Assembly: GCA_005893365.1 (NCBI GenBank) | Contig: VBPB01000016.1 | Location: 1-7,737 of the forward strand | Direction of reading: 5' to 3' | DNA from: Candidatus Eiseniibacteriota bacterium | GTDB taxonomy: Bacteria; Eisenbacteria; RBG-16-71-46 | DNA length: 7,737 nucleotides | Shown here: piece by piece, positions 1 through 6,376 of the stretch | Numbering within the stretch: position 1 is the stretch's first letter | Layout of the letters: each line of letters opens with the position of its first letter | The notes under the pieces: model-generated | The model's database searches: none | Told to the model about the DNA's origin: nothing | Seen by the model: only the letters and a program-made list of their open reading frames with translations | Position numbers and translations under genes: made by a program

Positions 1-294
1 CTTGGGCAGCCCCAGGTCCACGAACGCGGACTGCATGCCGGGGAGCACGGCGTTGACGCGGCCCTTGTAGATGTCGCCCACGTGACGGCGCTGGTCGGCA
101 CGCTCCACCAGCAGCTCGGCCAGCTCGCCGTCCTCGAGGATGGCGATCCGGGTCTCGTACGAGTCGGCATTGATGATGATGGTCTGCTTCACGCGAGCAC
201 CTTTCGGCGAGCGCGCGGCGACGGGGCGTTCCTCGGCCTCCGTCTCCAGCGCGACCGCGCTGTCATCGGGTCCCGCCTGACGCGCGCCCCTCAT
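1..294 (-). CDS. rng: Ribonuclease E/G family protein, N-terminal part (runs off the left edge)
   Basis: Endoribonuclease of the RNase E/G family, acting in rRNA maturation and mRNA turnover in the cytoplasm. Only the first 64-98 codons are in the window. The visible protein carries the family N-terminus: KQTIIINADSYETRIAILED, then the start of the S1 RNA-binding fold with the hallmark GDIYKGRV and GMQSAFVDLG. The catalytic DNase I-like part and Zn-link lie outside. Two starts are possible. ATG at 294 overlaps the TGA of the upstream radical SAM gene (ATGA) and adds a 34-residue, low-complexity leader. GTG at 192 has an AAAGGTG ribosome-binding site about 5 nt upstream and gives the usual family N-terminus. 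I favour GTG 192 as the main start, but translational coupling at 294 cannot be excluded. The gene is co-transcribed with the radical SAM gene, an arrangement known from many bacteria. RNase G versus RNase E cannot be told from this fragment. Confidence 0.9.
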   Translation of the reverse strand, partial: MRGARQAGPDDSAVALETEAEERPVAARSPKGARVKQTIIINADSYETRIAILEDGELAELLVERADQRRHVGDIYKGRVNAVLPGMQSAFVDLGLPK

Positions 295-2993
295 GGCCTT
301 GGGCCCAGCAGCGCGAGCGGATCGAGGCGGCGGCCTTTGGCCTCCGTCCAGAGCGCGGTGCGCTCGACGTCCAGGGTGCGGACGTCGCCGGACGGCAGCA
401 GCAGGGCCACCAGCTCCTCCGGTCGGACCGCGGCGCGGGGGGTGAAGCGGATGATCGCGTCGAGGACCGCCGGCGTCTCCTCGCGGCTGGCCTCGAGGGC
501 CACCATGGAAGGACGGGCGTCGAATTCGCGGGACTGATCCTCGCTCTGCCGGCGCACGACGACGTGCGTCCGGTCGAGCAGCTCGGGGATGCGGGCGCGC
601 AGCGTCTCGAGCACGGCGTCCGGCGCGAGGCCGGACTCCTCGAGATACACCCGGGGGAAGCGGATCCGGTAGGTCGCGCCTTCGAGCTCGCTCATGAGCG
701 AGGGGGTCTTGAACAGGATGGGTCGGCAGGCCAGCACCCGGAGCCCCTCGGCCAGCACGGCGTTCAACCTCTCGACGAGGTCGACGGCGGGCGGACGGTT
801 GAACTCCAGGTCGAAGACCTCGGCCCGGGAACGGTATCCCAGGGGCAACGGCGGCCCGAACGACATCTTCAGATGGGGCCGATGTCCCTGGGTGAACGCC
901 AACGGCAGCTCGGAGCGGCGCAACGCCCGCTCCCACGAACGCATCAGGTCGAGGTGCGAGGTGAAGCGCATCCCGGCCCCCTTCTCGAACACGATCCGGA
1001 ACCGCGTGCTGGTATGAACCCCGCTCGGCGCGGCATGCCCATTCGTGCGTGGCTTAAGCGGCAGGGCGATGGTGCGGGCCGCGCGGGCACGGCGGCCGAA
1101 CGCGCCGGCCTCCACGGTCGCCAGGGCGCGCGCCGCGTCCACCGGCGGGTGCGGCTGCTTGACCCACGGGCGCTGCGGGCACTCACTGACGCCGCACGAG
1201 AAGCACACGTCCTCGAGCCGGCAGTCCTCGGTGATCGCCGCGCGGTCGGCGCGCAGCTTCTCGCGCACCAGGAACTTCTTGGTCACCGGCGACTGGATCA
1301 GGTCCCACGGCTGCTCCAGGTCGGTCGAGCGCTCGATCAGGTAGCGTTCGGGATCGATGCCCAGGTCGTGGAACACCTCCATCCAGGCGTCGAAGCGCAG
1401 GTGCTCGCTCCAGGCGTCGAAGCGGCAGCCGCGCCGGTAGGCCATCTCGACCGCCGCGCCCAGGCGCCGGTCGCCGCGCGTGAACACGCCCTCGAGCAGC
1501 GAGGTCTCGGCGTCGCGGTACTTGAGCGTCACCGGCTTGCCGCGCGCCGCCTCGCGCATCACGCCCAACCGGCGGTTGAGCTCCGCGGTCGACACCTGCT
1601 CGGCCCAGGCGAACGGCGTGTGCGGCTTGGGCACGTGCGGCGAGACGCTGGCGGTGATGCGGAAGTTCTTGTTGCCCTCGGCGCGCGCGCGCGCCCAGGC
1701 CTTGCCGGCCAGGTCGAGGATGGCCCGGAGGTCGTCGTCGTTCTCGCCCGGCAGCCCGCACATGAAGTAGAGCTTGGCGCTGGTGTAGCCCTCGCGCGCC
1801 GCCGTGCCCACCGACTGGAGCAGCTCCTCCTCGGTGTGGTTCTTGTTGATGACGTCGCGCATGCGCTGGCTGCCGGCCTCGGGGGCCAGCGTGATCGAGC
1901 CCTTGCGCTGCGCGGCCATGCGCCGCGCCACCTCGACCGGCATGTTGTCGGGGCGCGTCGAGGGCAGCGCGATCTGCACCCGGCTCGCGCACAGCGCGTC
2001 GGCCAGCGCGTTCACCTGCTCGACGATCTGGGTGTGGTCGGTGCTCGACAGCGACACCAGCGAGACCTCCTCGAGCCCGGTCGCCTTGAGCCCGCCCAGC
2101 ACCTCCTCCAGCACCTGCTGCGCCGGCTTCTCGCGCACCGGCCGGTTGATCATCCCCGCCTGGCAGAAGCGGCAGCCGCGCGTGCAGCCGCGCATGATCT
2201 CGACCGAGAGCCGGTCGTGGGTGATCTCGCCGATTGGCAGCAAGGGGGCGGCCGGGTAGTACTCGCTCTTCAAGGACTCCACCCACACCGTGTCCACCCG
2301 CGACGGGAAGCCCGGCCGCGGCACCGGTGCCAGCCACCCCTCGGGGGTCGAGCGCGTGGTGTAGCCCGACGGCACGTAGACGCCGCGCACGTGGGCGAGA
2401 CGAGCGAGCAGCTCGCGCCGCGGCGCCCGCTCGCGCTTGGCTTGGGCGACCAGGTCGACCACGCGGTGGATGACCTCCTCGCCGTCGCCGATCACGAACG
2501 CGTCGATGAACTCGGCCATCGGCTCGGGGCTGAAGGCCTGGGCCCCGCCCGCGATCACCAGCGGATGCCGGGCGTCGCGCTCCACGGTGCGCAGCGGCAG
2601 CCCTGCCAGGTCGAGCATCATCAGCACGTTGGTGTACTGGAGCTCGTACTGGAGCGAGAAGCCGAGGATGTCGAACGCGTCGGCCGGCGCGTGCGACTCG
2701 AGCGAGAACAGCGGGATGCCGAGACGCCGCATCTCGGCCTCGGCGTCCGGCCAGGGCGCGAAGGTCATCTCGGCCGCGGTGTCGGGGCGCTGGTTCAAGA
2801 TGTGGTGCACGATGCGGATGCCGATGTTCGAGAGGCCGATCTCGAAGGCATCGGGGAACGCCATGAGCACCCGCATGGTCGCCTGCTCGAGCGGCTTGCG
2901 CGGGGCATGGAGCGCGTCGCCCAGGTAACGGTTGGGCTTGGAGACGCGCGGCAGCAGCTGGTGCTGGACCCGTTCGGCGACCGATGTGGTCAT
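291..2993 (-). CDS. B12-binding radical SAM protein fused to TIGR03936/DUF2344 domain (TIGR03960-TIGR03936 fusion)
   Basis: A 900-residue radical SAM enzyme of unknown reaction. Residues about 1-250 form the TIGR03960-type N-terminus with a B12-binding-like fold (KPNRYLGDAL at 19-28, FDILGFSLQYELQYTNVL at 107-124, IGDGEEVI at 168-175). The radical SAM core follows, with the 4Fe-4S motif C270-x3-C274-x2-C277 (MRGCTRGCRFCQAG). A second Cys cluster, C591, C597, C600 and C605, closes the TIGR03960 part and could bind another metal centre. Residues about 662-900 are the TIGR03936 module (GMRFTSHLDLMRSWERALRR at 674-693, LKMSFGPPLPLGY at 708-720). In many bacteria the two modules are separate adjacent genes; here they are one reading frame. 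The frame is open for 65 more codons upstream, but ATG 2993 fits the family N-terminus and the upstream stretch is arginine-rich noise. Its ribosome-binding site is weak (AGG, 5 nt spacing). The stop overlaps the next gene, RNase E/G. That linkage is recurrent and hints at a role in RNA or ribosome biology, but no substrate can be assigned. Confidence 0.93.
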   Translation of the reverse strand: MTTSVAERVQHQLLPRVSKPNRYLGDALHAPRKPLEQATMRVLMAFPDAFEIGLSNIGIRIVHHILNQRPDTAAEMTFAPWPDAEAEMRRLGIPLFSLESHAPADAFDILGFSLQYELQYTNVLMMLDLAGLPLRTVERDARHPLVIAGGAQAFSPEPMAEFIDAFVIGDGEEVIHRVVDLVAQAKRERAPRRELLARLAHVRGVYVPSGYTTRSTPEGWLAPVPRPGFPSRVDTVWVESLKSEYYPAAPLLPIGEITHDRLSVEIMRGCTRGCRFCQAGMINRPVREKPAQQVLEEVLGGLKATGLEEVSLVSLSSTDHTQIVEQVNALADALCASRVQIALPSTRPDNMPVEVARRMAAQRKGSITLAPEAGSQRMRDVINKNHTEEELLQSVGTAAREGYTSAKLYFMCGLPGENDDDLRAILDLAGKAWARARAEGNKNFRITASVSPHVPKPHTPFAWAEQVSTAELNRRLGVMREAARGKPVTLKYRDAETSLLEGVFTRGDRRLGAAVEMAYRRGCRFDAWSEHLRFDAWMEVFHDLGIDPERYLIERSTDLEQPWDLIQSPVTKKFLVREKLRADRAAITEDCRLEDVCFSCGVSECPQRPWVKQPHPPVDAARALATVEAGAFGRRARAARTIALPLKPRTNGHAAPSGVHTSTRFRIVFEKGAGMRFTSHLDLMRSWERALRRSELPLAFTQGHRPHLKMSFGPPLPLGYRSRAEVFDLEFNRPPAVDLVERLNAVLAEGLRVLACRPILFKTPSLMSELEGATYRIRFPRVYLEESGLAPDAVLETLRARIPELLDRTHVVVRRQSEDQSREFDARPSMVALEASREETPAVLDAIIRFTPRAAVRPEELVALLLPSGDVRTLDVERTALWTEAKGRRLDPLALLGPRP

Positions 2994-3318
2994 GGGAACC
3001 TGGGGCCTGGGCCCGGTGGGAGCGCCTCGGCGACGGAGGGCGCGGGCGACGGGCGCCGCGCGACCGCGGCACGATCCGCCGCGCGGAGGCTTCCGCCGGG
3101 CGAGCGATGTTCCTGAAAAGTCGTCAGGTCGTCGGGGCGCGGCGTCTTGCCGCGACCCCTTACCTTTTGGCGGCTGGCAAGTTATCACAGGGCCCCCGCC
3201 CTGCCAACGGGCACCTTCGGCGCCGGTTCCGGCCGCTCGGCGGGCGGCTGGTCCCGGTTCGGCGTCTGCCCTATCGTGGCGTCCGGACCACGATCACCCA
3301 AGGAGGCGCGCCACCCCG
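2994..3318. promoter_or_regulatory. Divergent intergenic region between the radical SAM-rng operon and the sdhC operon
   Basis: This 325-bp stretch separates two genes pointing away from each other, so both promoters should lie here; that is inference from gene order. The sequence is mostly GC-rich, with one distinctly AT-richer island at about 3155-3190 (containing TTACCTTTTGG and AAGTTATCAC), the most likely place for a promoter core. Sigma-70-like hexamers there are poor (for example TTACCT and TTATCA, 16 nt apart), so no transcription start is claimed. Reading frames extend through the region from both neighbours, but they are arginine/proline-rich and resemble no family. I see no small gene, tRNA or convincing riboswitch. 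Confidence 0.45.
3300..3306 (+). promoter_or_regulatory. Ribosome-binding site of sdhC
   Basis: AAGGAGG, a full match to the anti-Shine-Dalgarno complement, ends 12 nt before ATG 3319. The spacing is longer than the usual 5-9 nt, but no closer in-frame start exists between the site and this ATG, and the protein begins as the family does. Confidence 0.7.
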
Positions 3319-3984
3319 ATGCGGGTCACCGACCGCCGCTACGCGGACTTGAAGCGGCTCCAGATCTGGACCGGCGTGCTGCCGGTCGGGCTGTTCGTGA
3401 TCTCCCATCTCGTGACCAACACGCGCGCCATCGCCGGGAGCGCGGCCTTCGACCGGATGAGCGCCGCCATCGACCGCATCCCCGCGCTCACGGGAATCGA
3501 AATCGTGGCGATCGCGTTGCCGATGCTCGCGCACATCGGGCTCGGCGTGGCGCTGGGCACCACCGCCCAGGCGGCCGGCGACGCGCGCGGCTACCGCCGG
3601 CCGGCGCTGCTGTTCGCCCAGCGCGCCACCGGGTTCTTCCTGGTCGTCTACGTGTGCTTTCACGTGTGGGGCACGCGGCTCTCGCCCGACCGCCTCGCGG
3701 GCGGCGTCGGGCTCTTCGACCTGATGGCGCGCCGCCTCGCCCATCCCGGCATGCTCGCCTTCCACATCGCCGGCGTGACCGGTGCCGCCTTCCATCTCGG
3801 CAATGGGCTCGTGGGGCTCGCCGGGCCCTGGGGACTCGCCGCCGGCGAGCGCGCCGAGCGGCTGGCCGCCCGAGTCGGACTCGCGGCGTTCGTGGTGCTG
3901 TCGGCGATCGGCATCGTGGCGCTGCTCGCGTTCGGCCACCCCGCGTTCCGCTGGCTCGAGCCCCATCGCCTGGTGGCCCGATGA
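3319..3984 (+). CDS. sdhC: Succinate dehydrogenase cytochrome b558 subunit (Bacillus-type SdhC)
   Basis: Membrane anchor of complex II, which binds two b hemes and passes electrons from the SdhA/SdhB catalytic part to quinone in the cytoplasmic membrane. The 221-residue length is close to the roughly 200 residues of Bacillus subtilis SdhC. Five hydrophobic segments are visible at about 16-34, 60-80, 100-117, 144-167 and 186-206. Histidines H30 (VISHLVTN), H72 (LAHIGLG), H115 (CFHVWG) and H159 (AFHLGNGL) match the position and spacing of the four heme-ligating histidines of the B. subtilis protein (28, 70, 113, 155); H149 is an additional one. The start is ATG 3319 behind an AAGGAGG site; the frame is open further upstream but without family-like sequence. 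The stop overlaps the next gene (ATGA), so the two are probably translationally coupled. sdhA and sdhB are not adjacent, which is unusual: they must be elsewhere, or this anchor serves another partner. Confidence 0.88.
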   Translation: MRVTDRRYADLKRLQIWTGVLPVGLFVISHLVTNTRAIAGSAAFDRMSAAIDRIPALTGIEIVAIALPMLAHIGLGVALGTTAQAAGDARGYRRPALLFAQRATGFFLVVYVCFHVWGTRLSPDRLAGGVGLFDLMARRLAHPGMLAFHIAGVTGAAFHLGNGLVGLAGPWGLAAGERAERLAARVGLAAFVVLSAIGIVALLAFGHPAFRWLEPHRLVAR

Positions 3985-4889
3985 GCGGCGGCTTCGCGGC
4001 CGACCACGGGTCGGGCTCGGGCGAGGTGGCGCGGGCGTTCCTGGTCGAGCTGGAGCGCTGGACCGCCGTCGACCGCTCGGCCTCGCTCCCGGCGCTGCGC
4101 ACGGGCCTGCTCGGATGGCTGCGCGCCGCCCAGGCGGCCCAGCCCAGCATGGCGCTCATCCATCAGCTCGCGGCCCGCGCGCTCGCGGTGGTCGACACCG
4201 GCGCCGGGCGGCACGACTCCCCGGCCGACCTGCGCGCGGCGCTCGCGCTCTCGTGCGCGACCGAGCGCGACGACCTGGCCCGGGCGCGCGCAGGCGTCGT
4301 GCGCCAGGCCCTGGCCCTGCTCTCCGGGACCGGTGGCTGGATCGCCACGCTCTCGGCGAGTGGCGCGGTGCGCGACGCGCTGCTCGAGGCCCACCGCGCC
4401 GGGCGCGGCCCGCGCGTGCTGGTGGCCGAGAGCCGGCCGCGTCGCGAGGGCCGCGCGCTGGCGGCCGCCCTGGCGGCCGCCGGGATCCCGGTGTGGCTGG
4501 TGGTGGACGCGGCCCTGCCGCTCGTGCTCTCGCAGGCGCGCATGGTGTGGCTCGGCGCCGACGCGATCACCGAGCGCGGCGTCATCAACAAGGTGGGCTC
4601 GTTCGCCGCGGCGCTGGCCGCGCGCGAACACTCGGTGCCGGTCTACGCGCTGGCCGAGCGCCGCAAGTTCATCGCCGCGGCGACCGGCGCGCTCAAGATC
4701 GTCGAGATGCCGCCCGCCGAGGTCTGGGCCACGCCGGCGCCGGGCGTCGAGCCGCGCAACGTCTACTTCGAGCTGGTCCCGATGGAGCTGCTGCGCGGCG
4801 TGGTGGTCGAGGACGCGGTGCTGCCGCCCGGCGAGGCGTCGGCCGTCGCCCGCGAGCGGCCGCTGCCGGCAGAGTTGAGCGGGGCTTAG
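3981..4889 (+). CDS. eIF-2B alpha/beta/delta-family protein (MtnA / ribose-1,5-bisphosphate isomerase-like)
   Basis: A 302-residue member of the IF-2B superfamily, which includes eIF2B regulatory subunits, methylthioribose-1-phosphate isomerase (MtnA) and ribose-1,5-bisphosphate isomerase. Residues 1-115 form a helical N-terminal domain. The Rossmann-like C-terminal part shows the family landmarks: GGWIATLSASGAV (118-130), VAESRPRREGR (148-158), WLVVDAAL (172-179), and GADAITERGVINKVGS (192-207), which holds the conserved Asp (D193) and the NKVG motif. At the site where sugar-phosphate isomerases carry a catalytic Cys, this protein appears to have Ser125 (TLSAS). The MtnA/R15P isomerase reaction is therefore doubtful; a sugar-phosphate or nucleotide-binding role is an inference. 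The ATG overlaps the sdhC stop (ATGA) and has only a weak GGTGG ribosome-binding site, which suggests coupling to sdhC. No MtnB/C/D, RuBisCO or AMP phosphorylase gene is nearby to support a salvage pathway. Confidence 0.82.
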   Translation: MSGGFAADHGSGSGEVARAFLVELERWTAVDRSASLPALRTGLLGWLRAAQAAQPSMALIHQLAARALAVVDTGAGRHDSPADLRAALALSCATERDDLARARAGVVRQALALLSGTGGWIATLSASGAVRDALLEAHRAGRGPRVLVAESRPRREGRALAAALAAAGIPVWLVVDAALPLVLSQARMVWLGADAITERGVINKVGSFAAALAAREHSVPVYALAERRKFIAAATGALKIVEMPPAEVWATPAPGVEPRNVYFELVPMELLRGVVVEDAVLPPGEASAVARERPLPAELSGA

Positions 4890-4890
4890 G

Positions 4891-4912
4891 GCCGGCGGGC
4901 AGGCCCGCGGGC
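4891..4912. terminator. Possible hairpin terminator between convergent genes
   Basis: GCCGGCGGGC (4891-4900) and GCCCGCGGGC (4903-4912) can pair over 10 positions with one mismatch, directly after the TAG of the IF-2B-like gene and 22 bp from the end of the convergent HNH gene. There is no T-tract on either strand, so it is not a classical intrinsic terminator. In such GC-rich DNA the pairing could be chance. Confidence 0.3.
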
Positions 4913-4934
4913 GGCGGTCAAGGCCGGACGTCGA

Positions 4935-6152
4935 TCACCCCGGTGCAGCCGATGGTCGCTCGCACCCGGCCGCATACGCATGCGCCTTCGCCGCCGCACG
5001 TGCCTTCACCGCGGCCCGCGCCTCAGCCGCCGAGAGCCGCTTGCTGCGCATGAACTCGGCGCCGAACGTGCGCTCCGCCTCGAACTGGTTGTGGGCGAGG
5101 CACCGAAGTCGGATGCCGGACACCGTCGCCTCGCCGCCGCGCGCGAAGGCTTCGACATGATCGAACTCGAGCCGCGTGCGCGCCGAGCACCGGTGCCCGG
5201 TCGGGCTCACGAAGGTGCACTGCCCGCCATCCCGCTCCCAGACGGCGCGCTTGACCTCCGCCGGGATGTGACGCGTTTCGGCTCGGGAGGCCCGATGGCC
5301 CGGCCGAGGCTTGGGGGTCGCCGCGAACTTCTGCCGCTCGAGCTGGGGGATGAGTGCCTTGAGCGCCCGGGCGAACACCGGCGCCACATCCCCCGCCGGG
5401 ACCTGGTGCCCGAGCAGCGCCTGCGCGTAGCACAGGTCGTCGTACTCGCTCTGGCTCATGGTGAACTGCACCCCAAAGCGCTGTGGCGCCAGGGGCTGCA
5501 CCCGGGAGCGCGGGCCGACCGGGGGAAGCGGTGCCGGGGCGGGCTCCAGGGAATGCTGCCCCGCAACTATCTCTGGAGATAGTTGGGCCCCGACGGGCTC
5601 GGCCTGTGGCCCCCGAGCGGCCGGCGCCGTGGGGACCCCCGCAACTATCTCTGGAGATAGTTGGACCGCGACGGGCTCCGCCTGTAGCGCGGTCCCCTGA
5701 GCGGCCGGCACCACCGGGAGCGGCGCCACGCAGGACAGCATGTCCGGCCGCGGGAACCGTTCCGCCAGCAACCGCTCGATCGCCGCCTTGCTCTGGTGGA
5801 TGGCGGCCGCCAGCAGCTCGTCGGCCGTGGCCTCCCGCAGGTGAGGCGCCAGCAACACCACCGCCGTCAGGTGCAGTCGCCCGTCGGCGAGGGCTCCGAA
5901 GATGGCGGGGAAGCGCCGGGCGGTACGGGCGGTGAGGATGCGCTTGTAAGCCGCCTGCTCACTCAGATGCAGCGCGCCGACGCAGTACTCGTACATCGAC
6001 GGGTACCCCGCCGGCACGTAGAGCCTGCGCACGTCGACCTCGGCGAGGTCGGCTAGGAACTCGGCCGTGCTGCCCCGCTCCTGACCGAGATGGGTCGTGA
6101 GATGACACAGCAACGTCTGATTGGCGAGATGGGACCGCGCGTAGCGCTCCAT
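4935..6152 (-). CDS. HNH endonuclease domain protein with repeat-containing linker
   Basis: A 405-residue protein. Residues 1-140 form a helical domain resembling DUF222/13E12-type HNH proteins (LADLAEVDVRRLYVPAGYPS at 33-52, GALHLSEQAAYKRI at 59-72, LADGRLHLTAVVLLAPHL at 88-105). A Pro/Ala-rich linker follows at about 141-225, then a helical region (FTMSQSEYDDLCYAQALLGH, 230-249) and a C-terminal HNH nuclease domain at about 295-370. In the HNH domain C312, C322, C351 and H354 are possible zinc or structural ligands; the core is FDHVEAFARGG (330-340, H332) and IRLRCLAHNQFEAERTFG (347-364, H354, N355). It would bind and perhaps cut DNA, but its biological role is unknown. ATG 6152 has GAGG 5 nt upstream; the frame continues 55 codons further without family-like sequence. 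The linker contains two near-identical repeats with AT-rich palindromes (see repeat entries). It converges on the sdhC operon and has its own 224-bp upstream spacer, consistent with an independent, possibly mobile gene. Confidence 0.85.
   Translation of the reverse strand: MERYARSHLANQTLLCHLTTHLGQERGSTAEFLADLAEVDVRRLYVPAGYPSMYEYCVGALHLSEQAAYKRILTARTARRFPAIFGALADGRLHLTAVVLLAPHLREATADELLAAAIHQSKAAIERLLAERFPRPDMLSCVAPLPVVPAAQGTALQAEPVAVQLSPEIVAGVPTAPAARGPQAEPVGAQLSPEIVAGQHSLEPAPAPLPPVGPRSRVQPLAPQRFGVQFTMSQSEYDDLCYAQALLGHQVPAGDVAPVFARALKALIPQLERQKFAATPKPRPGHRASRAETRHIPAEVKRAVWERDGGQCTFVSPTGHRCSARTRLEFDHVEAFARGGEATVSGIRLRCLAHNQFEAERTFGAEFMRSKRLSAAEARAAVKARAAAKAHAYAAGCERPSAAPG
5564..5585. repeat. 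Perfect 22-bp palindrome, copy 1
   Basis: Arm CAACTATCTC, central TG, then the exact reverse complement of the arm. It is about 41% GC inside a gene of about 70% GC. On the coding strand it reads QLSPEIV (residues 164-170) with CAA, CTA, TCT, CCA, ATA and GTT, codons otherwise scarce in this gene. In mRNA it would fold as a stem of 9-10 bp. Confidence 0.92.
5642..5663. repeat. Perfect 22-bp palindrome, copy 2
   Basis: Identical at every base to the palindrome at 5564-5585 and in the same reading frame, encoding QLSPEIV at residues 190-196. No further copy was seen in the window on reading through it. Confidence 0.92.
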
Positions 6153-6376
6153 GTGAACCTCGACGGGGGCGGGTGCCGAGGGGGCGAATCGTGACAAGCA
6201 CATTCCTATCACGGGCGTTTTCGACGCTCGGAGATGCCCGCAGGGCCCGCCATTCGGCCTGCCGCGCACGATGAGCGATACCGGACAATTCGAGGCGCGT
6301 GCGCGCATCCTGTGCACGCTGGCGCACCGCGGCGATGATCACGGGCGAAGGGCGGATGCACCGCCTCGGAAACACG
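6153..6376. other. Intergenic spacer upstream of the HNH gene
   Basis: This 224-bp spacer lies between the methyltransferase stop and the HNH start, both on the minus strand. It should hold the HNH promoter. A short AT-richer patch at about 6198-6222 (TGATAGGAAT on the minus strand) is the only candidate for a -10 region and is a poor match. Just after the methyltransferase stop, GGCGG-ATGCA-CCGCC (6351-6365) can form a small hairpin without a T-tract, a weak terminator at best. Frames that stay open here show no family resemblance. Confidence 0.4.

Larger units (their letters stand above)
5561..5712. repeat. Two-copy in-frame tandem repeat within the HNH gene
   Basis: Two direct copies begin at 5561 and 5639, a 78-bp period (26 codons). 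The first 26 bp are identical; the next 23 bp differ at four positions. A later shared block (GAGCGGCCGGC at 5615-5625 and 5699-5709) is offset by 6 extra bp in the second copy. In the protein this gives two consecutive units, each running PAA-(Q/R)-G...QAEPV...QLSPEIVAG, at residues about 149-172 and 177-198. Because the period and the indel are multiples of three, the reading frame is kept. Confidence 0.9.

Noticed and set aside
1183..3072. 629-codon minus-strand frame overlapping the radical SAM gene
   Set aside because: It is an Arg/Ala/Pro/Gly-rich frame-shifted shadow; the 900-residue frame has all family motifs without a break.
564..3116. 850-codon open frame on the plus strand opposite the radical SAM gene
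   Set aside because: Its composition (His, Arg, Gly, Leu rich) and lack of any family motif mark it as an antisense shadow caused by GC-rich codon use of the real gene.
3147..4889. 580-residue start for the IF-2B-like gene at 3147
   Set aside because: The extra part is the sdhC region read in another frame and is arginine-rich; ATG 3981 with the sdhC overlap fits the family.
5564..5585. Intrinsic terminator
   Set aside because: The palindrome could fold as a strong hairpin but has no T-tract after it and lies in the middle of an intact gene.
5561..5712. CRISPR array
   Set aside because: Only two units, palindromic, within a coding sequence, and the sequence between the palindromes is itself repeated, not unique spacer.
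6198..6222. Sigma-70 promoter for the HNH gene
   Set aside because: TGATAGGAAT is a poor -10 match and no acceptable -35 lies 16-18 nt upstream.
6153..6317. 55-residue N-terminal extension of the HNH protein from ATG 6317
   Set aside because: No family resemblance, and ATG 6152 has a GAGG site at good spacing. ATG 6203 has only an AGGA directly against the codon.
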